Positions 8,599 through 17,705 are shown, numbered from the stretch's first letter. The stretch is DNA of 64,000 nucleotides from JANSWY01 sp965228955 (GCA_965228955.1 OZ245848.1:6425410-6489409), one strand, 5' to 3'. Translations and numbers: made by a program. Notes: generated by a model not told the origin, from the letters alone.

Positions 8599-8976
8599 TT
8601 ACACTACAGCAATGCAGGAAATTTCTACATTAACATTTTTGGGAAGCACGCTGACTTCTACGGTTTCTCGAGCCGGTGGGTTTTCCGTGAAGTATTGACC
8701 ATAAACTTCATTTATTCTAGCGAAATCCCCCATGTTTTTAATGAATATCGAACACTTCACAACATTTGAAAAGTCCATTTCAGCTGCAACAAGAATAGCC
8801 TTCAGGTTTTTCATAACCTGAAGAGTTTCTTCCTCTATTTCACCTTCAATAAGATTTCCGGATTTTGGGTCAATTGCAATTTGACCACTAACATAGAGTG
8901 TTCCATCTGATAACACTGCCTGGCTATAAGGTCCTATTGGAGCTGGAGCGTCTGAGGTATTTATTATTTTTTTCAT
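8599..8976 (-). CDS. ridA: RidA family reactive-intermediate deaminase
   Basis: 125 residues of the YjgF/YER057c/UK114 family, a trimeric enzyme that hydrolyses reactive enamine/imine intermediates from PLP enzymes. Family signatures are APAPIGPYSQAVLSDGTLYV near the N terminus, the conserved active-site arginine in PPARETVEVSVLPKNVNVEI, and the closing EISCIAVV. Its ATG directly abuts the glmS stop, so it is the last gene of the GT5-like / DUF4270 / glmS unit. The gltX promoter lies downstream of it. Confidence 0.95.
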   Translation of the reverse strand: MKKIINTSDAPAPIGPYSQAVLSDGTLYVSGQIAIDPKSGNLIEGEIEEETLQVMKNLKAILVAAEMDFSNVVKCSIFIKNMGDFARINEVYGQYFTENPPARETVEVSVLPKNVNVEISCIAVV

Positions 8977-10815
8977 TTATTCTACAGTTACCGACTTGGC
9001 AAGGTTTCTTGGCTGATCAACGTTGCAACCTCTCATTACAGCTATATGATAGGATAGCAGTTGAAGTGGAATTACAGATACTAATGGCATTAAAGCTTCA
9101 TGTGTAGCTGGTACCTCAATAACAAAATCTGCCATTTTAGGGATCAAAACATCTCCTTCTGTAACGATTGCTATCACAATACCTTTTCTTGCCTTTACTT
9201 CCTGGATATTCGAAACAATTTTGTCATAAGAACTGTCTCTTGTAGCAATTACTACAACAGGCATTTCTTCATCAATTAAGGCAATTGGACCGTGTTTCAT
9301 TTCAGCTGCTGGGTATCCTTCAGCATGAATGTAGGAAATCTCCTTTAGTTTCAAGGCTCCTTCAAGCGCAACAGGAAAATTATATCCTCTTCCCAGGTAC
9401 AAGAAATTTCTAGCATCTTTGAAGAGTTCGGAGATGTATTCAATTTGAGAGTTATATTCCAGAGCCTTTTTCACTTTACTGGGAATAGTTTCCAGCTCAA
9501 CAAGTAACTCTTTATATTTTCTTTCTGTAATGGTTCCTCTTCCATTTGCAACTCTAAGGGCAATCATAGCAAGTACTGAAAGCTGAGCTGTAAATGCTTT
9601 TGTGCTTGCAACTCCAATCTCGGGTCCTGCATGGAGATAAGCTCCTTCATGAGTAGTACGAGAAATTGAAGATCCTACTGCATTTACTACCCCAAAAATT
9701 ATAGCACCTTTAGACTTTGCTAGTTCAATTGCCGCAAGGGTGTCTGCAGTTTCTCCAGACTGAGAAATAGCAATTACAATGTCCCCTTCCTTCACAATTG
9801 GATTTCGGTATCTGAATTCTGACGCGTATTCTACTTCTACTGGGATACGGCAAAACTCTTCAAAAATATATTCTGCCACTAAGCCAGCATGCCAAGAAGT
9901 TCCGCACGCTAAAATCACAATTTTTTCAGCATTAATTAGTGCGTTGGAATAATTCCGAATTCCTCCTAAGACGAGGGATCCTGAAGCTGAATTCAATCTG
10001 CCTCTCATGCAATCAGCAATTGAATTAGGCTGCTCAAATATTTCTTTAAGCATGAAATGTGGATATCCTCCTTTTTCCAAGGCATCCAATTCCATTTCTA
10101 AGGTCTGAATATATGGATCTTTTGATACATCCTTCAAATCCCTGATGTTGAAACCCTCATCAGAAATCACTGCTATCTCTTCGTCGTTCAAATACACAAC
10201 TTCATTGGTGTACTCAATTATTGGCGTAGCATCGGATGCAAGAAAATACTCATTCTTACCAAGCCCCACCACTAGTGGGCTTCCTTTCCGTGCTGCAACT
10301 ATTTTCCTAGGCTCCTTTACGCTTAAGACTGCAATTGCATAAGCTCCCACTACGTTAGATAATGCAATCCTAACCGCATCTTCAAGCAAATAATCGCCAC
10401 TTTTTTGAATGTCCTCAATGAAGGTGACCAGTACTTCAGTGTCCGTATCACTTTTAAAAGAATAGCCTTTCGATTCTAATTCTGATTTTAAAGGACCGTA
10501 ATTTTCAATTATTCCATTATGAATAATGGCAAATTCATTGTTCGAACTGTAGTGAGGGTGAGCATTGGCATCATTGGGTTCTCCGTGTGTAGCCCATCTT
10601 GTATGACCTATCCCTACATGCCCCTCAATATTTGTTTCTCCAATATGCTCCTCGAGTGTTGAAACTTTGCCAGCCTTTTTGAAAATGCTAATTTCATTGT
10701 TATGATTTACAGCTATACCTGTGCTATCATAACCTCGGTATTCCAATCTTTTTAATCCCTTCAAGACTAACGGAAAAACATCACGATCTCCAAGATATCC
10801 AACTATTCCACACAT
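8977..10815 (-). CDS. glmS: Glutamine--fructose-6-phosphate aminotransferase (isomerizing)
   Basis: 612 residues, the normal length. It makes glucosamine-6-phosphate from fructose-6-phosphate and glutamine, feeding peptidoglycan and LPS. The N-terminal class II glutamine amidotransferase domain starts with the catalytic Cys after Met (MCGIVGYLGDRDVF) and has GHTRWATHGEPNDANAHPH. Two SIS domains follow, with ACGTSWHAGLVAEY, ISQSGETADTLAAIELA and a C-terminal DQPRNLAKSVTVE. It lies 21 bp downstream of the DUF4270 lipoprotein and abuts ridA. I saw no glmS ribozyme, as expected for this phylum. Confidence 0.98.
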   Translation of the reverse strand: MCGIVGYLGDRDVFPLVLKGLKRLEYRGYDSTGIAVNHNNEISIFKKAGKVSTLEEHIGETNIEGHVGIGHTRWATHGEPNDANAHPHYSSNNEFAIIHNGIIENYGPLKSELESKGYSFKSDTDTEVLVTFIEDIQKSGDYLLEDAVRIALSNVVGAYAIAVLSVKEPRKIVAARKGSPLVVGLGKNEYFLASDATPIIEYTNEVVYLNDEEIAVISDEGFNIRDLKDVSKDPYIQTLEMELDALEKGGYPHFMLKEIFEQPNSIADCMRGRLNSASGSLVLGGIRNYSNALINAEKIVILACGTSWHAGLVAEYIFEEFCRIPVEVEYASEFRYRNPIVKEGDIVIAISQSGETADTLAAIELAKSKGAIIFGVVNAVGSSISRTTHEGAYLHAGPEIGVASTKAFTAQLSVLAMIALRVANGRGTITERKYKELLVELETIPSKVKKALEYNSQIEYISELFKDARNFLYLGRGYNFPVALEGALKLKEISYIHAEGYPAAEMKHGPIALIDEEMPVVVIATRDSSYDKIVSNIQEVKARKGIVIAIVTEGDVLIPKMADFVIEVPATHEALMPLVSVIPLQLLSYHIAVMRGCNVDQPRNLAKSVTVE

Positions 10816-10836
10816 ATTGAATTGTTTCTTTGACTT

Positions 10837-12141
10837 TTAATTAGGTACGGTGTAGTGAACCTTAAGTTTAATCCCTTCTTTAAAAAAAGCCGTTTGATTA
10901 ATAGAACTTGCTGACGCAGGCAATATTACCAACGACTCAGGAAACGCTGGGTCTTTTTCGTTGTTTATTTCGTTAGTAATTAATAACTGAGTAAACAGTG
11001 TGACATCTCTTTCAAAGGAGAAGGTTTCGTCTCTGATTTGTGTTACCGCTATTTCCGGTTGACCGGTAAGGTAACTTTGATCTGTAAGTAGAATGTTATT
11101 GAACGAATTAAGTAGAGCACCACTTCCGTTGAAGCTACCATCATTATTAGCAAAATAATAGGTAAGTGTTACAGAGTACTCAAAATATTCTGCTGTATCC
11201 GTTGGGTCTATTGGAAATTCCAATCGAGCAGATATTACGTTAGCATTATCAATATCTTCAAAGAAATCATACACCCCATTCAGGTCCACCCAAGGTAATA
11301 TTCCAGTGGCTGGATTCATGTGGACCAGAGTAGGGTCTACATCAAATTTTTGAACACCTGTTGGTTCCAGAAATGATAGCGGGCTTGAGCTTTTATCCGA
11401 AGAGATAGCATTGTAGTTAGCATCATCATTGAAATCAAAGGCATATTGCAAGGTGTCATCGTCTTGCTTGTAATGTAATGTTATTGCTGATTCAAGATTT
11501 GCCAGATCAAAGCCGTATAAGGCGTTACCTCCTTCTGGTACGATAGCAATTGGTCTATTTTCGCCATTTGAAAAAGGAGTAAAACTTTCCATGTTTACTA
11601 ACTTCTGAAATAACGATTGAGCAAATGTCTGATCCAAATTAATATATAGAGTGGTATCAAATTGAGGATCAAAATTATCTGTAATTCTGCCAATTTCGGT
11701 TTGTAAAGTAGCTCGACGATTTGAAGTGTATACTACATCATCATATAGTGTATCTGCAATCTCGTAAACAACAAATGTTTGGGTTTCAGGGAAATCTCCG
11801 TAGAACTTATTGAATCTAAGGCTCAGAACCGCGGAATCTAAAACAGCACTACTATCGGGCAAGGCAGCAGATGTTGCATTATAATTAGTATAACCCTCCG
11901 CGTGTATCTCACCAAAGAATTCATCGCTAAAATTCCCTGAAAGCAGAAATACATCCGCATCTGTTCTTACACTGTCAATAAATATGTTTGCTGATGGTAG
12001 AGTGAATTCCTGGTATTGTATGTCTAGTCTGTTCGAGCTGTTATCAATCTCCTGTCCAATCTGGTTTTCTTCATCACAAGAAAAAATTGTTAGGGCCAGT
12101 GGCAATACTAGCCCTAACCATTTTTTATCCAACAAGTTCAT
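10837..12141 (-). CDS. DUF4270 family lipoprotein
   Basis: A 434-residue lipoprotein of the Bacteroidota DUF4270 family. A type II signal peptide is visible: MNLLDKKWLGLVLPLALTIF followed by the lipobox cysteine (SC, residue 22). The mature part is beta-rich, with the repeated pattern of serine/aspartate-rich turns typical of the family (TDADVFLLSGNFSDEFFGE; SAVLDSAVLSLRFNKFYGD). Its location is probably the outer membrane. Its start overlaps the preceding GT5-like gene by 17 bp, indicating coupling. The family's role is unknown, but it recurrently neighbours this GT5-like gene and glmS/panC in relatives (recollection, not checked). Confidence 0.85.
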   Translation of the reverse strand: MNLLDKKWLGLVLPLALTIFSCDEENQIGQEIDNSSNRLDIQYQEFTLPSANIFIDSVRTDADVFLLSGNFSDEFFGEIHAEGYTNYNATSAALPDSSAVLDSAVLSLRFNKFYGDFPETQTFVVYEIADTLYDDVVYTSNRRATLQTEIGRITDNFDPQFDTTLYINLDQTFAQSLFQKLVNMESFTPFSNGENRPIAIVPEGGNALYGFDLANLESAITLHYKQDDDTLQYAFDFNDDANYNAISSDKSSSPLSFLEPTGVQKFDVDPTLVHMNPATGILPWVDLNGVYDFFEDIDNANVISARLEFPIDPTDTAEYFEYSVTLTYYFANNDGSFNGSGALLNSFNNILLTDQSYLTGQPEIAVTQIRDETFSFERDVTLFTQLLITNEINNEKDPAFPESLVILPASASSINQTAFFKEGIKLKVHYTVPN

Positions 12142-12937
12142 TATATAAATTATAATAAGAATCTAGAAAGTTTTCGTCTTTTTCTATTGTATCAACTTTG
12201 TCTTTGTCTGAGATATTAGCAAGTAATTGATTAAAACTTTCGCTAGTCTCTTCATTGCCTTTAATTACTGCATCAGCAAATTCCATCCCTAATTTGATGA
12301 ATCCGTCATAGTCAGCAGTTTTTAATGGATGCAACATTCCATCATCAATATCGATCATTTTCACCTTGTGCATCAAATCTTCACCGAATTTATGTGAAAA
12401 CCTATTATCGTGAACAGTAAATACACTTTTACTATTCTGGAAAATTGGATCGTTCTTGTAAGTTGTTTTTAAATACAAAGGAATTAAGCTAGTCATCCAG
12501 TCATTGCAATGTACTATATCCGGAGACCATCCTAATTTCTTCACAGTTTCTAAAACGCCCTTGCAGAAAAATATTGCTCTCTCGTCGTTATCTTCATAGA
12601 AATTATCTTCCTTATCGAAGAACACAGATTTTCTGTGGAAGTAATCTTCGTTATCTATAAAGTAAACCTGAAGTTTAGCATTTGGGATGGAAGCAACCTT
12701 AATAATAAGAGGTTTCTCTTCATCTCCAACTGCAATATTTATACCTGATAATCTAACGACCTCATGTAGTCTGTTTTTTCTTTCATTGATCAGTCCAAAC
12801 CTTGGTACCAAAATCCTGATCTCCATACCTCTCTCTTGCATTCCTTGTGGGAGCTTTCTCACAAAATCCGCCACTTCAGATGTTTTCAGGAAAGGATTAA
12901 TCTCGCTTGCTACATAGAGGATTCTAAGATTCGACAT
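12125..12937 (-). CDS. Glycogen/starch synthase N-terminal (GT5) domain protein, probably not catalytic
   Basis: 270 residues that align with the N-terminal Rossmann half of GT5 glycogen synthases: RILYVASEINPFLKTSEVAD at the start, then DIVHCNDWMTSLIPLYLKT and SVFTVHDNRFSHKFGED. A full synthase is about 470-500 residues. Here the whole C-terminal nucleotide-sugar-binding GT-B half is missing. The ADP-glucose-binding KxGGL motif is degenerate, reading KTSEV. It is therefore unlikely to be a normal glycogen synthase and may be a glucan-binding or regulatory protein. The frame is intact, with no sign of a frameshift. It is the first gene of the operon with DUF4270, glmS and ridA, divergent from panC. 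Confidence 0.8.
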   Translation of the reverse strand: MSNLRILYVASEINPFLKTSEVADFVRKLPQGMQERGMEIRILVPRFGLINERKNRLHEVVRLSGINIAVGDEEKPLIIKVASIPNAKLQVYFIDNEDYFHRKSVFFDKEDNFYEDNDERAIFFCKGVLETVKKLGWSPDIVHCNDWMTSLIPLYLKTTYKNDPIFQNSKSVFTVHDNRFSHKFGEDLMHKVKMIDIDDGMLHPLKTADYDGFIKLGMEFADAVIKGNEETSESFNQLLANISDKDKVDTIEKDENFLDSYYNLYNELVG

Positions 12938-12965
12938 AATATGTGGGTTTAATTAAAAATGACCC

Positions 12966-12973
12966 CAAAATTA
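12966..12973 (-). promoter_or_regulatory. -7 promoter element for the GT5-like operon
   Basis: The minus strand reads TAATTTTG followed by GGGTC, 28 bp upstream of the ATG at 12937. It forms a divergent pair with the panC element 44 bp away. Confidence 0.5.
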
Positions 12974-13016
12974 CGATTTTTTTCGGTTTTTATCAATATT
13001 TATAAATTCATAATAC

Positions 13017-13024
13017 TACTTTTG
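13017..13024 (+). promoter_or_regulatory. Extended -7 promoter element for panC
   Basis: TACTTTTG followed by CGCTCC, 20 bp upstream of the panC ATG. It matches the TTTGCGCTC extension seen at gltX. Confidence 0.6.
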
Positions 13025-13044
13025 CGCTCCTTTCTTAGGTAATA

Positions 13045-13896
13045 ATGCAGGTTTTTACAGAAATAATGCCTCTCAGGTCGTTTTTGGCCGAAAAAAAAAG
13101 TCAAAATTTTAAAATTGGTCTTGTCCCCACTATGGGAGCTTTACACGATGGGCACCTAAAACTAGTGGAAGAATGTACGAAAAGCTGTGATATAACGGTA
13201 GTAAGCATCTTCGTGAACCCTAAGCAATTCAATGATTCAGCAGATTTTGAAAATTACCCGAATCTGATTGATCAGGATCTTGAAAAACTAGGAAACCTTG
13301 AGGTAGATGTTGTTTACAATCCTGAAAGTGCAGAGATGTATCCTGAGGAAACATGCGTTTCAATTGGTTTTGGGAAATTGGAGGAGTCGATGGAAGGGTA
13401 TTTTAGGCCCAATCATTTTGGTGGTGTAGGGCTGGTAGTCTCCAAGCTATTTAATATAGTGAGCCCAGATGTAGCATTTTTTGGGCAGAAGGATTTTCAA
13501 CAATTAGCATTGATCAGAAAGTTGAACGCAGATCTGAGTTTTGGAATAGAAATCGTGAGCGTTCCAACTGTAAGAGAAAATGATGGACTGGCCATGTCCT
13601 CAAGAAATCTTAGGCTGACTGAGGAAGAAAGAACAGTGGCTCCAGTAATTTATAAAACATTAAATTTGCTAAAAGAAGAACTTTTATCAGGTAAAACTGT
13701 TGAAGATTCTAGAAGGACCGCAAAAACATATATTGAAAGTCACAGATCGATTAGGTTAGAGTATTTGGAAGTGGTTGATAGTAATAGCCTGGCTCAAGTT
13801 TTTTCCGTCGATCAACACTCACAAGTATCACTTTGTATTGCTGCATATTTAGGAGATGTGAGGTTAATAGATAATTTATATTTATTTTCGCGGTGA
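13045..13896 (+). CDS. panC: Pantothenate synthetase
   Basis: 283 residues. It condenses pantoate and beta-alanine with ATP to form pantothenate. The HIGH-like motif is GLVPTMGALHDGHLKLVEEC, followed by SIFVNPKQFN. The family signatures FGQKDFQQLALIRKL and ENDGLAMSSRNLRLT, with the second ATP-binding SSRN segment, are intact. It starts a plus-strand unit whose second gene, panD, supplies its substrate beta-alanine. Confidence 0.98.
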   Translation: MQVFTEIMPLRSFLAEKKSQNFKIGLVPTMGALHDGHLKLVEECTKSCDITVVSIFVNPKQFNDSADFENYPNLIDQDLEKLGNLEVDVVYNPESAEMYPEETCVSIGFGKLEESMEGYFRPNHFGGVGLVVSKLFNIVSPDVAFFGQKDFQQLALIRKLNADLSFGIEIVSVPTVRENDGLAMSSRNLRLTEEERTVAPVIYKTLNLLKEELLSGKTVEDSRRTAKTYIESHRSIRLEYLEVVDSNSLAQVFSVDQHSQVSLCIAAYLGDVRLIDNLYLFSR

Positions 13897-13908
13897 ATTG
13901 ACTCAAAA

Positions 13909-14256
13909 ATGTATATAGAATTACTAAAATCTAAAATACACAGGGTTAAAATTACCCAGGCAGAACTGCACTATGTTGGATCTATCACAATTGATGAGGA
14001 TCTAATGGATGCTGCCAATATTGTGGAGAATGAAAAGGTTCAGATCGTTAACATCAACAATGGTGAAAGACTTGAGACCTATGTGATAACCGGTGAGAGA
14101 GGTAGTGGTCAGATTTGCCTGAATGGTCCAGCTGCTCGTAAAGCTCAAGTTGGAGACATTATCATTATTATTTCTTATTGTTCTGTTGATGCAGCTGAGG
14201 CTAAAACTCACGAGCCAGTTGTAATCTTTCCGGATGAACAGAATAAAGTAGGCTAA
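13909..14256 (+). CDS. panD: Aspartate 1-decarboxylase proenzyme
   Basis: 115 residues. It decarboxylates aspartate to beta-alanine using a pyruvoyl cofactor. The self-cleavage site is seen at Gly24-Ser25 in AELHYVGSITIDEDLMDAAN. The downstream catalytic tyrosine and lysine regions (NGERLETYVITGERGSG; NGPAARKAQVGDIIIIISY) are intact. It lies 12 bp after panC, so the pantothenate branch is complete for these two steps. It is followed 4 bp later by the flippase-like gene. Confidence 0.97.
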   Translation: MYIELLKSKIHRVKITQAELHYVGSITIDEDLMDAANIVENEKVQIVNINNGERLETYVITGERGSGQICLNGPAARKAQVGDIIIIISYCSVDAAEAKTHEPVVIFPDEQNKVG

Positions 14257-14260
14257 ATAG

Positions 14261-15277
14261 ATGGGAAAAGGAGGCAAGGTATATTTTGCCGTAATTCAGT
14301 ATGTCTTATCTATTGCCATTGCTGTGGCTCTACTGCTCCATGTCTTTCAAAAAATAGAATTTGAAGAATTTATAGAAAAATGGGAGAGCGTTGACTTTTC
14401 ATGGGTGTATTTATCCATTTTTCTTTCATTCATTGCGTTTGTAGCGAGGGCCTATCGTTGGAATTTATTGATTGAACCACTTGGCTATAAATTAAAAACC
14501 TGGCGAACCTTGATTGCGGTATTTGTTGGCTATTTAGTGAATTTAGCTGTTCCAAGAGCGGGGGAATTATCAAGGTGTGCCATATTAAAGAAGAATGATG
14601 GGGTACCAGTATCTCAATCATTTGGCACAGTGGTCATGGAAAGAATCTTTGATTTCTTAATGCTTTTGATGCTCCTTATTCTGGGGTTTGTTCTTGAGTT
14701 TGAAAAACTAATAACATTCTTTGAGGATATATTAACAAAACTGTCGATTGACCCAAGGGTAGTGATTTTTATTGGAATCGGGGCAATTCTTTTTGGGGCT
14801 TTGTTTCTGATATTTTTCAATCGCATCGATGAGCTTCTAATTAAATTTAAATTATATCTCAAGGTTAAGGGCTTTATCAGAGAGTTGTTGACTGGTCTCA
14901 TGTCATTTTCAAAAATGCAAAACAAGACTGGATTCATTATATCTACTCTGATTATTTGGGTAACTTATTTCTACATGGGATATGTAATTGTATTCGCATT
15001 AGAAGAAACAAGCTCTTTAACTCATCTTGCAGGTCTGACTATGCTGGTAGGTGCAGGAATTGCTCTATCTATTCCAATTCAAGCGGGTTTTGGAACCTAT
15101 CATTTTATTGTTAGCAGATTGCTATTGTTGTATTCAATCCCAGAAGCTACCGGGACTTTCTTTGCTACACTTTTACATACTTCTCAGATTGCTACAATTG
15201 CAGTTTTGGGGGCAATCAGCCTTGTTATTTCGTTTTTAATAAGAAAAAGAACAGCGGCTTATGAGCAGTCTGAATAA
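14261..15277 (+). CDS. Flippase-like / lysylphosphatidylglycerol synthase TM-region protein (UPF0104)
   Basis: 338 residues with about eight membrane spans. It belongs to the YbhN/MprF transmembrane-domain family: SFIAFVARAYRWNLLIEPLG, VGYLVNLAVPRAGELSRCAI and a C-terminal GAGIALSIPIQAGFGTYHFI. There is no MprF catalytic domain. The RAGE motif is typical of the flippase-like group. The likely role is lipid or lipid-linked substrate movement in the inner membrane. It overlaps rfaE2 by 17 bp, so the two are co-translated. Confidence 0.85.
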   Translation: MGKGGKVYFAVIQYVLSIAIAVALLLHVFQKIEFEEFIEKWESVDFSWVYLSIFLSFIAFVARAYRWNLLIEPLGYKLKTWRTLIAVFVGYLVNLAVPRAGELSRCAILKKNDGVPVSQSFGTVVMERIFDFLMLLMLLILGFVLEFEKLITFFEDILTKLSIDPRVVIFIGIGAILFGALFLIFFNRIDELLIKFKLYLKVKGFIRELLTGLMSFSKMQNKTGFIISTLIIWVTYFYMGYVIVFALEETSSLTHLAGLTMLVGAGIALSIPIQAGFGTYHFIVSRLLLLYSIPEATGTFFATLLHTSQIATIAVLGAISLVISFLIRKRTAAYEQSE

Positions 15278-15746
15278 AATTCACAATGAGTATGATTCCC
15301 TAATTAAAGAATGGAAACAATCGAATTTGAATGTTGTTTTTACAAATGGCTGTTTCGATTTGCTTCATTTTGGTCACGTTGATTATCTGGAAAGGGCTAA
15401 ATCTCTAGGGGATAAATTAATTGTTGGAGTTAACTCTGACAATTCAGTTAAGTTGTTAAAAGGAGAAGGCAGACCTATTAATACTGAATCTATAAGATTG
15501 AGAATGATAGCTGCATTGGAATGTGTTGATGCGGTTGTCTTATTTCAAGAGGAAACTCCGTTAATTCTAATCCAAAATATTTTACCTTCCATACTCGTCA
15601 AAGGAAAGGATTATGATATTAGTAACATTGTAGGTGCAGATGTCGTAATTGCAAATGGTGGTAGAGTTGAAACTTTAGAACTTGTGGAAGGTTATTCTAC
15701 AACCAAATTGATAGAAACCATACAAAATAAGAAAGGAACAGAATGA
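15261..15746 (+). CDS. rfaE2: D-glycero-beta-D-manno-heptose 1-phosphate adenylyltransferase-type nucleotidyltransferase
   Basis: 161 residues forming a single cytidylyltransferase-fold domain, equivalent to the C-terminal half of HldE. The nucleotide-binding HxGH motif is NGCFDLLHFGHVDYLERAKS. The second motif, GYSTTKLIETI, is the usual ISTTxLI-type signature. It would activate heptose-1-phosphate for LPS core or a related glycan. No kinase half (HldA) is present in the window. It overlaps both neighbours by a few bases (17 and 4 bp). Confidence 0.88.
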   Translation: MSSLNKIHNEYDSLIKEWKQSNLNVVFTNGCFDLLHFGHVDYLERAKSLGDKLIVGVNSDNSVKLLKGEGRPINTESIRLRMIAALECVDAVVLFQEETPLILIQNILPSILVKGKDYDISNIVGADVVIANGGRVETLELVEGYSTTKLIETIQNKKGTE

Positions 15747-16435
15747 TTTTAATAATTATCGTATTTGCTCTAATTAGTTGGGCGGTTAGTTCCCGGCTGA
15801 AAAGTAAATTTAGAAAATACTCACAAATTGGCTTAAGCTCAGGCTTGAGTGGTAGAGAAATTGCTGAGAATATGCTCAGGGATCATGGTATTTATGATGT
15901 GAGCGTAATGTCTGTGCCAGGAAAATTGACAGATCACTACAACCCTGGGAATAAGACTGTAAACCTAAGCCCCGCGGTTTATAATGGCAGGTCAGCTGCA
16001 GCTGCGGCTGTAGCAGCCCATGAATGTGGACATGCAGTACAACATGCTACCGCATATTCAATGTTGGAATTTAGGTCGGCAATGGTTCCTCTTCAGAATG
16101 TAAGCGCAAGGATCATCAATATAATATTCATTGCAATGTTCTTCGGAGCATTCTTTGTGCAGGGACTATTTTCATTCCAAACTGCAATGTTGGTCATTAT
16201 CGGCTGTTATTTCGTTTTTACGTTATTCGCATTTGTGACCCTGCCTGTAGAATTTGATGCTAGTAAACGTGCATTAGCCTGGATAAGCGAAAGGGGAGTG
16301 GTGAACAGGCAGGAACATGATATGGCTAAAGATGCTTTGAAATGGGCGGCAATGACATATGTAGTTGCGGCAATTGGTTCATTGGTTACATTGCTTTATT
16401 GGGTGATGATGTTCCTTGGTGGATCCAGAGATTGA
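15743..16435 (+). CDS. Neutral zinc metallopeptidase, YugP family membrane protein
   Basis: 230 residues of the PF04298 family. An N-terminal membrane anchor (MILIIIVFALISWAVSSRL) is followed by the zinc site AAHECGHAVQHAT (HExxH-type, here HECGH) and two further spans near residues 125-165. The distal LPVEFDASKRALAWI carries the conserved glutamate and aspartate expected in this family. Its physiological substrate is unknown; it probably acts in envelope proteostasis. It overlaps rfaE2 by 4 bp and is the last gene before a terminator. Confidence 0.88.
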   Translation: MILIIIVFALISWAVSSRLKSKFRKYSQIGLSSGLSGREIAENMLRDHGIYDVSVMSVPGKLTDHYNPGNKTVNLSPAVYNGRSAAAAAVAAHECGHAVQHATAYSMLEFRSAMVPLQNVSARIINIIFIAMFFGAFFVQGLFSFQTAMLVIIGCYFVFTLFAFVTLPVEFDASKRALAWISERGVVNRQEHDMAKDALKWAAMTYVVAAIGSLVTLLYWVMMFLGGSRD

Positions 16436-16460
16436 TCAATAAGTCGAAATAAAATATTTG

Positions 16461-16497
16461 AAAAGGATTCGAACAAAAATGTTCAAATCCTTTTTTT
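16461..16497 (+). terminator. Intrinsic terminator closing the panC unit
   Basis: A long stem with one central mismatch (AAAAGGATT-C-GAACA paired with TGTTC-A-AATCCTTTT), an AAAA loop and a T tail, directly after the Zn-peptidase gene. Confidence 0.9.
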
Positions 16498-16498
16498 A

Positions 16499-16506
16499 TA
16501 TATTTG
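16499..16506 (+). promoter_or_regulatory. Extended -7 promoter element for acyl-CoA dehydrogenase
   Basis: TATATTTG followed by CGGCTC, 35 bp upstream of the ATG at 16542 and immediately after the terminator T run. Confidence 0.55.
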
Positions 16507-16541
16507 CGGCTCAAAATTGAACAATTTAACATATCCTGAGA

Positions 16542-17681
16542 ATGAATTTCGAACTTACCGAAGAACAAATGGCTGTAAGAGATGCAGCCAGAGATTTTGC
16601 CCAAACCGAATTGTTACCTGGTGTTATTGAAAGAGACGACAAGCAACAATTTCCTGCCGAGCAAATAAAGAAAATGGGTGAACTTGGCTTTATGGGGATG
16701 ATGGTAGACCCTAAATACAATGGAGGAGGAATGGATACTGTTTCATATGCCCTGGCTATGGAAGAAATATCTAAAATAGATTCTTCGTCATCTGTTTGTA
16801 TGTCAGTTAACAACTCTTTGGTATGTTGGGGACTTGAAAAGTACGGTACTGAAGAGCAAAAGGAAAAATATTTAAAGCCACTTGCTACTGGTGAAAAAAT
16901 AGGAGCATTTTGTTTAAGTGAGCCTGAAGCTGGATCTGATGCAACTTCACAAAGAACCACTGCTGAGGATAAAGGTGATCATTACGTTCTGAATGGAACA
17001 AAAAACTGGATCACAAACGGGAATAGCGCTTCAATCTACCTGGTAATCGCTCAAACTGACCCTGAGAAGAAACACAAAGGAATCAATGCTTTGATTGTTG
17101 AGAAAGACATGGAAGGTTTCCAGGTAGGAAAGAAAGAAGATAAACTTGGAATAAGGGGTAGTGATACACATTCATTGATGTTCACAGATGTGAAGGTTCC
17201 AAAAGAGAATCGAATTGGAGATGATGGATTTGGTTTCACCTTTGCAATGAGCACATTGAATGGAGGAAGAATTGGGATTGCATCTCAGGCTTTAGGAATT
17301 GCTTCGGGTGCATATGAACTTGCGCTGAAGTACTCTCAGGAAAGAAAAGCTTTTGGAAAAGAGATTTTTAATCACCAGGCGATTGCATTTAAGCTTGCAG
17401 ATATGGCTACTCAAATAGAAGCAGCGAGATTGTTGGTGATGAAAGCTGCATGGCTAAAAGATCAGAAGCAGGATTTCTCTCAAGCCAGTGCTATGGCGAA
17501 ATTATATGCTTCTCAAGTTGCTATGGATACAACTGTTGAAGCGGTTCAAATTCACGGTGGTTATGGGTTTGTGAAAGAGTATCATGTAGAGAGATTAATG
17601 AGAGATGCTAAAATCACTCAGATCTATGAAGGTACTTCCGAGATTCAAAAGATCGTTATATCAAGATCATTATTAAAATAA
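16542..17681 (+). CDS. Acyl-CoA dehydrogenase (short-chain/butyryl type)
   Basis: 379 residues, a normal-length FAD enzyme that makes enoyl-CoA from acyl-CoA in fatty-acid or amino-acid oxidation. Signatures are GAFCLSEPEAGSDATSQRTT and NGTKNWITNGNSASIYLVIA for the flavin and substrate sites, and the C-terminal QIHGGYGFVKEYHVERLMRD. The catalytic glutamate lies in IYEGTSEIQKIVISR. It is monocistronic: a terminator precedes it and an inverted repeat follows. Confidence 0.95.
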   Translation: MNFELTEEQMAVRDAARDFAQTELLPGVIERDDKQQFPAEQIKKMGELGFMGMMVDPKYNGGGMDTVSYALAMEEISKIDSSSSVCMSVNNSLVCWGLEKYGTEEQKEKYLKPLATGEKIGAFCLSEPEAGSDATSQRTTAEDKGDHYVLNGTKNWITNGNSASIYLVIAQTDPEKKHKGINALIVEKDMEGFQVGKKEDKLGIRGSDTHSLMFTDVKVPKENRIGDDGFGFTFAMSTLNGGRIGIASQALGIASGAYELALKYSQERKAFGKEIFNHQAIAFKLADMATQIEAARLLVMKAAWLKDQKQDFSQASAMAKLYASQVAMDTTVEAVQIHGGYGFVKEYHVERLMRDAKITQIYEGTSEIQKIVISRSLLK

Positions 17682-17705
17682 TATAATTTCAGATTCTCCA
17701 TTTTT

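Noticed and set aside
10816..10836. glmS ribozyme or riboswitch upstream of glmS
   Set aside because: Only 21 bases separate glmS from the preceding gene, too little for a ribozyme.
12125..12937. Frameshifted full-length glycogen synthase
   Set aside because: No GT-B C-terminal sequence is found in any frame downstream; the next gene is a clear DUF4270 lipoprotein overlapping by 17 bp.
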